A stretch of 64,000 nt of DNA from Branchiostoma floridae. Lineage: Eukaryota > Chordata > Leptocardii > Amphioxiformes > Branchiostomatidae. How positions within the stretch are numbered: position 1 is the first letter of the stretch; each line of letters opens with the position of its first letter. The stretch is from NCBI RefSeq assembly GCF_000003815.2, contig NC_049985.1:5151502-5215501 (forward strand), given 5' to 3'. A program made the translations under genes and the position numbers. The notes beneath the pieces are model-generated. The model was not told the origin of the DNA. It ran no database searches and worked only from the letters and a program-made list of their open reading frames with translations. This document shows, piece after piece, positions 24,420 through 34,000 of this stretch.

Positions 24420-24757
24420 CACCAGGCCAGGTCATTCACCCCGCAGCGAATCCAGCGAACTTCCAAACTCCGGCCCGCCGTGGCTTGGATTATCCAAATA
24501 AATTCCCCGTCGAATCCGGACACAGAGTGTTAATGTCAGGATGCCCGTATCTGTATATGATAAACGAGTCCCCCACCAAAAGCCAGGTTCTTGAATAGAA
24601 TCTGAATAGTCTTAGTTTTTTTGCAATTTGTAAAATGGAATAGTCGTGTTCATTGTGTCTATCAATACACCGCGCCAAAGCCCCGCCCACCGATTTAATG
24701 AAAAGGCAGCGATGTGAAATAAAAACGCAAATTTTTGACGGACATGCATCCACTCTC

Positions 24758-24810
24758 TCATTGGTAGAACCGCTATCAATCGAGTTATCATTGGCTGAAC
24801 TATATACTCG
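24758..24810 (+). promoter_or_regulatory. Candidate core promoter of the DUR3-like gene
   Basis: ATTGG boxes (inverted CCAAT) at 24760 and 24790 and a TATATA at 24801-24806 sit about 200 bp before the start codon at 25008. A GC box (GCCCCGCCC) lies at about 24681. The spacing would suit transcription starting near 24830. Caution: a similar pair of ATTGG boxes at 19119-19155 without a gene suggests this may belong to a repeat. Confidence 0.3.
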
Positions 24811-25007
24811 TGATGTGCGGTACTATTCAGCACTGGTTACCGTTTGTATATTCTTGTCTCTCAGCTATGATTGCATCAGCCACATGTACACAGTTGGGCG
24901 CCGGTGTCTCAGTCGGTACTAAAGAAGGAAAGTTTTGGGGTTTTTCCACTCTCGTGTTAAAATCCTAATCATTTGTCTGTTTGGGCTCACATACAGTTAA
25001 AGTCAAG

Positions 25008-28000
25008 ATGACACTGAAGTGCTGCGTGAGCGTGCTTCTGCTAATCTCTCTGTCGGCGGAGGTTCGGGGAGCGTGTAACCAGACCACGGGACGGAATGGA
25101 ACTGCCGGCGGGGGGACAGGCGACTTTCGCCCGCTGGTCCTGCTGAGCGAGGCGGTGCTCATGACACTCGGCTTCGGGCTTTTTGCCGGTAAGTCAGATC
25201 GATTCCTCGCTAACAACGCACTCACAAACACTCGTAGGGACGCCGTCACTGTTATCTTAAAGGAAATCGTTGCGTTATGTTTAGCCCGACTTGAAAAGTG
25301 CGCGGTTTCTGCGCGGTCACAGGGTTTACGGAAAAGGCTGGCCTGTCTACCTGGGCTGTCTACCTGGGCTGTCTACCTGGGCTGGCTATCACGTCAGGCT
25401 ACTTGGACCTACGAAAGCCCATTGGGACAAAAGCTGTTTTAGCAGGAGGGGTTGTTTGTGCTCAGCGAAGAAGCTGTGTCTGAAGGATCTGTGTGTTATT
25501 ATGTGAATGAGCTGTGTGAAGTGGCAGTGTGCGAAGGAGCTGTTTGTGAAGCAGCTGTGTGTGAAGGAGCTGTGTGTGAAGGGGCTGTGTGTGAAGCAAC
25601 TGTGTTTGAAGGAGCTGTGTATGTTACATAACCCAGAGGTTCTGGGTTTGAATCAGTTGATATGTCACCAATCTTACCACGACTTTCCTCTCTTCACTAA
25701 CGTAGAGAAAAGAGTATCTAGCTTTGGTAAGGGCCCTCCCTCAGATAGGACATAGAACCCACTCTTACGGAAAAGACTAAGGGTCCTTCCTTCCCAGTGT
25801 ATTAGTGGTTCAAAACTTAAGTCCTATGGCCACACCTGGGGTAATTGCTGTCGTATTGAGGTCACCTTAGTTAGCACCGAATGGCAGCAGTTCCAGACCC
25901 TTGCACTTTAGCAACGCTTATTTTAAGCTCCTCACAATTCAATTGTCGATCCTAATGTATGGCGCAGAAGCCGGGACCCTGACAACCACTAAAGAACAGC
26001 TCTTGGACACCTTTGACCAACTAGCCACCAGTCTTAAGACTAATCCAATCAGCCTGATAAGTTGTGTTAACAGCCCTTCCCAAGGGCACAAGATCGGTGG
26101 CATATTAACTGATTTGAACCCAGAACCTCTGGGTTATGTAACACACACAATAGCTTCACACATAGCTTCTTCATTGCACACAAACAACCCCTACTGCTAA
26201 AACAGCTTTTGTCCCAATGGGCTTTCGTAGGTCCAAGTAGCCTGACGTGATAGCCAGCCCAGGTAGACAGCCCAGGTAGACAGCCCTGGAAGACAGGCCA
26301 GCCTTTTCCGTAAACCCCGCGGTCACATAGGTCGATCGTGCTATCGTTGTACGATCGCTGACTTCGGGCATTTCGGAGGACGTTTTCTACAAAGTTCAAC
26401 TGCCTTGGCACACAAAATGCTGTTGTGGATCCATGCTGGTGCTTGGTTCTGTCACAGCCTTCTTCAAGATCCTATGACATCAAAATCGTACGACGATCGC
26501 ACGACCTATGTGACCGCACCCTTAAGTAGATAGACCGGGGCGCCTCTCGTCACCTAGCCTCGCGATCGAGTCTGATGTGACAAGGTAGATTTATAGGTGA
26601 AACTACGCACGACTCTTTTGAACTTCAGGCACCGTCTGGCTATCAAGAAATTGGGCTGAAGGTCAAGGACAGGGTGGCGCACACTGACATACACCAAGGA
26701 GGTTTTAAAAAAATATTTTTTTAAACTTCCTTGCATACACCATGACTACAAAATGTACTTGGATCGCAGTGGGTAGATAAAGGTAGTTCCAAAGCCATTT
26801 CAAGGACGTTATAATTAATGCCATTGCCTTGGCCTTTGCGTGTGGCAGTCATTTTAACTAGTGTCATGTAAGGACAATGGACCCTGGGTAGAGATTCGCC
26901 CATGCTTCGCCCATGTTTCTCTCATGCTTCACCCATGCCTCGCCCACGTGGTTGATCATGATATGTCAGAAAACCAAGGACGTTAGACAATCTAGTGCCC
27001 ATACAGACGTGCCAGCTGGATAAATAAAGGAGAAGAATTTGTCCAAATAGGGACAAATACTAGTAAGTTTTCAGTTAGGCTTTTGCGGCCGAAAAGTTTA
27101 CTTCTAGGCCAATTAACTCCTACTAGACTTTTATTCCTAACTTGGCAAAATTCCCATATTACTATTCAGCCAGGCAGGAGTCTGGTAGAGACTAACCCAA
27201 TCACCGTCCTTCACATCGCGCATGTCACGGACACCTTTCTATTCGATACACCGTTTCGGCATCAGGAGTTAATCGGGGTCATGGCCTCTGACCATTCTTT
27301 ATCAAAACTCGTCGCTTAGTAGTTTGTTGAAATGTTGCGAGCAGATTTTGCAGACGGATCTCATTAAAGTTAACCACGACAGTATTTTCTTCGAACAATT
27401 ACACAACAAATGATGTATAAAACATACTAGTATACAGTCCCGTAAATTATTGCGCTGACAGAGTTGACAGCCACTTGACCCGAGATGACCTTTAGTGATT
27501 GGAGGTTGGGGCCTATCTCGCCTCGATTTCACAGCAATATCCAAGTTACCTCAGGTTAAGAATTGGAACCGCTGTGTGTTGCATGATAAGTGCACGTAAA
27601 AATTTGTCGCCTTCAAATTGCATTTTTTGGCATTGTACCGTTACATTGACTATTAATTCAGTGGCAACACAGTAATTTTCAAGAAAGTTATCTTGCATCT
27701 TGTGATACATAGTAGTAGGTCCTAAAAATGACGGGCAGAGGCTTCAGGCCTCCTCAGTTCCATGAACGGTATGCCGTATGTTACAGTGGTGAATCAGTAC
27801 ATTCACACCACTTAAAAGCACTACGGTAGTGTCCTCTTGTGGCGCCTCGGCTTAAATCAACTCCAGTCAGTTATACGGATGTCTTATCAAGGTCAATTGG
27901 TAGCAGACTGGCAGTTTAGCTCCTGGTTCCAATTAATGTTTTTGGCAACTGGGAGATCCTTGTTCAATCTAAGCCAAGCTCGGACATGGGGGTCCGTGTT

Positions 28001-31000
28001 CGAGGATATGTTATCAAACTCTCCAGTCACGAAGAAGTAACGTTATACCAGATGTGGGCATGTTGCCCTAAGAAGCATGGAGCTCCATGTAGGAAGATCA
28101 CAGTTTGTGGACATGTTTGTATGATGCACTGATGTTGCAACTTCTCCCACTGAGCCTTAGTATTCAAAGCTAAAGAGTAGATTTAGCTTACTATGTAAAG
28201 AAATGGCAGGAAAATCTACGTTTTGTATTGTCCAAATATTACGTAGTATAAATAGCAAAGAAACTCACTATCCTATGCGCCACTAGGAACGAACAATGAT
28301 AGCACAGACAATTCAACTCCTGCACGATTCTCGAGCGACGTAAGAACTCTCTTCAAAAGCTACCGGAAAGCGGTTCAGTCATATGACGGGGCGTTTGATA
28401 AGCCGTAATCCGTTGCCCATTGTGCTTGTTGAAAAGTGTAGGGGAAAGTTTCACCGTTCAGGGATCCTGTAAATACTGTACATAGCGTCTGTCTTCTCTG
28501 TCACTCACTTGTGGAAGAATAACTCACTTTCACTTTTATCTTTTATATATGAAGATGTAGAGATGATAAGATACCTTTTTTGTCAAAATTGTACCTTATC
28601 ACTAGCGCTACGACCTGTACTTAGCTTGTTTGAGCACAAATGTACAAGGTCAAATGTAAAATAAAGGTCATTCATTCATTCATTGTATATTCAGGCCTGG
28701 TAGCCCTCGCCTTCACGCTGGTTCGGAAGCACGTGTACCATGACCAGGACGATCTGGACACCACGTTCGACGCGGGGGGTCAGGTGTCCGTGGGTCTGAC
28801 GGCGACGACCATCGTGTCCCAGTGGACATGGGCCGCCACGCTGCTGCAGTCGTGCACGGTGGCTAGTAAGGTTAGTGTCACACTCACTCACTCACTATCC
28901 ATGGTTAGATTATGCTGCTGGGATCCCTGACGCAGGGGTAGGCAGCAGTCGGCCAGTCTTCACACTCCGTGTGATGTTATCATAATGGTAATGTTAACCC
29001 TCACGTGTCCTTCGCCCAAGGCTAAGTTTGAAGAAACTTATTGAGTCAGGAACTGGTCTAGAGTGCCTGGGACTTCTCACAGCGATGAAAGACAGACTGT
29101 TCTGGAAGTCAAACTTTACTTGCTGTACCTCATAGAGGATGATTAATGATAATGATGTTTACCCTGACGGAAGGGAACTTTATACAGGTCATTGACCTTA
29201 TTTGTTTACAGGAGGAGATGAAGCATATGAGGAGATGAAGACGGTTACGTTTGTCACCATGGTTATTGGTACAGTAGTAGCCGCCCACCCTGTGGTGTTC
29301 GATTACATTATGTAGCAAGTTGCAGGATGGAGCTGGAGGGCTGGTCACCATCATGATATACTTTAATTTGAGTAAGAATAAGTAGAGCGGAAGTTTGTTA
29401 CCCTAGGCCATTATCTGTCGGAAAACACCACCCCCTTGTATAAAGTGCTCCTTTATACCCCCTTTCCACTAGGACGGCGCTCTCACCGCGCTCTCTCTGC
29501 GACCTAAAATCTGACATGTCGCTCAACGAATTGTATAGAAGAGAAACGAATCTTTTTTTACACTGTGTGTCTTGTTGTCTTCTCAGTCACACTTCTACAA
29601 TCTGTATGATATGCCCAGTGTGAAAGTGAAGGATACACATATCAATTTTGATCGCAGTAAGTGCGCAGCGCGATCGCCGTCTAGTGGAAAGGGGGCCTAA
29701 CTACACAAACAAACGCATAAGCAATGGACTCATGTGAAGTTCCTGGTCTGTATGACTCCTTCATGTCTGTTGCAGTTCGGCATCAGCGGCCCGTTCTGGT
29801 ACGCCGCCGGCGCCTCCGTGCAGATCATCGTCTTCGCCATCCTGTCTATCGAGATGAAGATGAAGGCACCGGGAGCTAAGACCTACCTGCAGGTACAAGA
29901 AGTCGACTTTTCTTATATTGTTTTAGTCTTTCATTCTGTAGTTCTACACTCACACATCCAATGTTATGTCTTCTGCTATGCGCTGTGCGCGTCTGTATCT
30001 GAAAATTTATTTGCCGTCGTGTCTGTGACTGTGAATAATGCAATGAAATGCGAACAGATAAGTTGCTCTTTGTTTAAGCCCTCTGTTAATCGTATTTGTT
30101 CAGAATATAAATGCCCAGTTAATTGCAAAAGCCCACATGACTAACTATTGGTTAACGGGAGATGTGTTGATGCCTATTTGTCGATTTTTGTTTGTTTCTT
30201 TTAGGTTATCAAAGCCCGGTTCGGTCCGAAGGCGCACGTGGTGTTCTGTGTGTTCGCCCTCCTGACCAACGTGCTGGTGACTGGGATGCTGCTGCTGGGG
30301 GGCATAGCCTCGATCACGGCCCTCGTCAACGGGCTCAGTACGGAGACAGCTGCGATCTGCCTCGCAATTGTTATCGGTAAGTCGTCACAAAGCCTGCTAT
30401 GAGGGCTAACAGTCTAAAGCCGTTGTGTACTTAGCCCTGGGATGCGCCTGCTGGGAGGCATAGCCTCGATCACGGCCCTCGTCAACGGGCTCAGCACGGA
30501 GACCGCCGCGTTCTGCTTGGCTATTGTTATCGGCAAGTTCTCGCAAGGCCTGCTATGAAAGCTACCGGTCACCTATTGCAATTATCATCGGTAAGCTCTC
30601 GCAAGGCCTGCTATGAAAGCTACCGGTAACCAATAGCAATTGTTATCGGTAAGTTCTTGCAAGGCCTGCTATGAGGGCTATCAGTCTAAAGCCGTTGTGT
30701 TCTTAGCCAGTGTTAGGATTAGGTGATCCTGCTTCTGATCTGCTCTATACATCATGTATATCATGTAAATTTTGTTTTCGATCTTACTTTTGGATCGTTT
30801 GGCCTGGACATATGCTGTGGTCTTTTTTCTGACGGCAGATATCTTTTAATGTAAATGATTAAGTTTTAAAATTGTTTTGTTTTGTCGATGCACATCTATA
30901 CATGTAGATATCCCCAATTTCATACATTCACGACAAAAAGTAATGCGAGAAGGAATCTCAGTTTTCGATGAGAACATAACACTATCGATACCGAATTTGG

Positions 31001-34000
31001 ACGCAATAGACTATTGAATCAGCAAAGGCTAATATACTGTGGGAATATTTCCTCTGCGCATGCCCAGGTTCCTACACGCTGATTGGTGGACTCGGCGCGA
31101 CCTTCTATGTCTCCTACTTCAACACCGCTTTGATCTTCGCCGTCCTGATCGCCATCCTGGCAAAGGTAACGTTTTGATAGTATAGTTGAAGTTGAATTTC
31201 AATGATTTGGAAAGATCAGGCAAAAGTATTGCCATCTTTTGATCAGGCAAAAGTATTGCCATCCTGGCAAAGGTAATTATTTGATAGTATAGTTGAAGTT
31301 GAATTTCAATGATTTGGAAAGATCAGGCAAAAGTATCTATTGATTTTAGTTTACCACGGACAGATCGTCTAGCCCGGAGCGCCCATGACCTCTCGATCTT
31401 GAGTCCGGCAGCCTAGCTACAAGGCCATTCGACGCCTCGAGAGCGTTGTCCCGTCATCCTCTGTAAATAAGCCCCTTAGAATTCAGCTATTTCATCCCCA
31501 CCCCCATCTCGTCCCATCCCGAGTTGTCATCATCCTACCCCTCTCGAAATCACCGTGACACCGTCCATCCATAGAATAATTGGTATGGGTGGAGTTATCA
31601 AGAAAGTGAAAGACGTATATGATTTTAGACTTTTGTTGTGTGATTTGTATGCATCATTGATCTTGGAATTGTTTTTATCAGTCTAACTGTGTTTGTGTCT
31701 GTATGATTGTATATACAAATGTAAGTATGTACGAACCCTGGAAGGTTAGCACCATTTGGAGCTAAAGGGTATCACAATAAACTCTAGTAGTTTATTGTTA
31801 TACCCTTTAGCTCCAAATTGGGAGCTAAAGGGTATCACAATAAACTACTAGTACATGTAATCCTAGTTTCCTACTATCGTGTTGATGTACGCTACAGGTG
31901 TACCTTGTGGGAGAGGACACCGCACAGAACCCCCTGGGCAGCGCGGACGCCGTGTTCGACCTACTGACGTGCAGCAGCGGCCCGGCCGGGAACAGGGACC
32001 AGAGTTACCTCACCTTCTTCTCCACGGGGGGCCTCATGTTCGGCGTCATCAACATCATCGGAAACTTCGGGGCCGTCTTCTGCGACCAGGCCTATTGGCA
32101 GAGCACCATCGCTGCGAGGCCTTTACAGGTAAGTTTTTTTTTTCGATATTCATGGCCAAAAAAAACGTTAAAGAGCCCATCACGTGTATCTGTAGCAGAA
32201 GCCTAGCGCCGTCAGCTACGGAGCCATCTTCTGTCATCAGGCAGTATCGGTAGAGCACCAAGCACTAGGCGTCAACAACGATGCAGTTTTCTTTTAAATA
32301 AGCATTCCTATTGATGTTATCACCAGTTGATATCAAGTATTTGTCTTCATATGTAAATTAAGTACCGAGGACAGACACGGATTCCGTTATGTAAAGAAAT
32401 AGTTGTGGCGTCGTGAGTAGCGCTAGCGTAAGTGGTAGAGTGTTGGACTCGGAATCGTAAGGTCCCGAGTTCGATACCCGACATGCGCCCGACGTTGTGC
32501 CCTTGGGAAAGGCTCTTTACACGAACTTCCTCAGTCCACCCAGGTTAGAAAAGGGTTCCTAACTTCGATCGGCGAGGTAAAAGACAACCTTTACCTCCTT
32601 GTGGCAATTTGTGTGGCACTGTTATTATAAGTTACTAACTTGAGTGCAGTGTCACATTGTCCTCGTCTGTCCCAAAGCAAATAAAAAAAAAAGACTGTCC
32701 CTTGTCGCCTACAGGGCGTGTGGGGGTTCATATCCGGCGGGCTGGCGTGGTTCGCCATCCCGTTCTCCATGGCCACCACGGTGGGGCTGGCCTTCGTGGC
32801 GCTCAGCACCAGGAGCGGGAAGGAGCTGCTCTCAGCGGAGGACGTGGATAAAGGTGGGAATGTTTCTTCTCAATTCAAACTTTGACCCACGTTATTACAC
32901 TTTCGTCCCGGAAAAGGTAAATTGAGTCAATCGGTCTTCAGCTCTTTGACCAAATCGCTCTGGGCATATAACGTGCAGCACCCTCGACGTTAGTAAAGGG
33001 TCAAATGTGGTTGAAATTCGCATCCCCTCTCCAGTTTACAGAATGTTGAGACGGAGGACGATATGGAGTATATATGCATCCGATGCATTGAGAAATGCTT
33101 TCATGGTCTTAAGATAGCTTTCAGACCTATTGATCACACGCACAGAAAGTCACGTGATCACAGCGATTGGGCCAGCCAGCTGAATAAGTCTGCCCGAGTC
33201 AATCGAAATTCCTATGCATGAGTCCAACATATGAGATGGAGAACAGTTTTATGATGCATTTTACCATTGAACTCTCTGATAAATTAAGACATCACGTCCG
33301 AATCTCGTTTCCAGGGTTGGTGGCCTCCGTGGTGGTGAACCAGCTGATGGGCCACACGGGCCAGGCCATCCTCCTGCTGATGCTGCTCATGGCCGTCATG
33401 TCCACCGGGTCAGCTGAGGTCATCGCTGTGACGTCAATCATCGTTTACGACATCTACAAGGACTACATCAGCCCCTTCAGACGGGTGAGTCACGGGAGTG
33501 TTGAGATTGCTGTTTCTATTGTTGCAAATCATTGCTGTTTGTATGCGATCAGGACGTTCCTCTACGTTTCCACGTCAACAAAATAATGGAGCGTAACCCG
33601 TGCCTTTAACTGGACACCAAAGTTCAGGCCAGACGTTTCGTTGACAAAAATGTCACAATCGGGTAGCAGTGACACCTATCTACACGTCACAGAACCAGCC
33701 AGAATTGCCCAGATGAAAGTCACGGACGGTCACTTAACTGTCGACGGCCTTGAATAACGCACTAAGTGTACACAAAGGACTTTGTTACCCAGTGACTTAT
33801 AAAACTGTTCGCAGACGTGCCATTAACTTTTTCTCCTTAAGGTATGGCGCTCGGCCGGTTTTTACAGACAAACAAGATGTGTGAAAACTAAGACCTAGCT
33901 CCGGAAAGAGACATACATATGGATAAAGAAATCAAAGACAGATTCAAACATATGGATAAAGAAATAGATAGATAGATAGATAACATTGGTTTGTGTCTTC

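Larger units (their letters stand above)
25320..26321. repeat. Large inverted duplication in DUR3-like intron 1
   Basis: Left arm 25320-25685 and right arm 26074-26321 are inverted copies. They share GGTTTACGGAAAAGGCTGGC, repeated CTACCTGGGCTGT units, GGCTATCACGTCAGGCTACT and GACAAAAGCTGTTTTAGCAG. Each arm runs into a SINE head (ACCCAGAGGTTCTGGGTT). The left arm has expanded a GTGTGAAGGAGCTGT-like 15-bp unit to about eight copies (25500-25622). Open frames here come from these repeats. Confidence 0.85.

Noticed and set aside
24758-24810. Confident CCAAT/TATA promoter
   Set aside because: A similar pair of ATTGG boxes occurs at 19119-19155 without a gene, so it is kept only as a low-confidence candidate.
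30437-30540. Alternative exon 4 of the DUR3-like gene
   Set aside because: Only the second half of the exon is duplicated and no acceptor in the correct frame precedes it, so it cannot replace exon 4.
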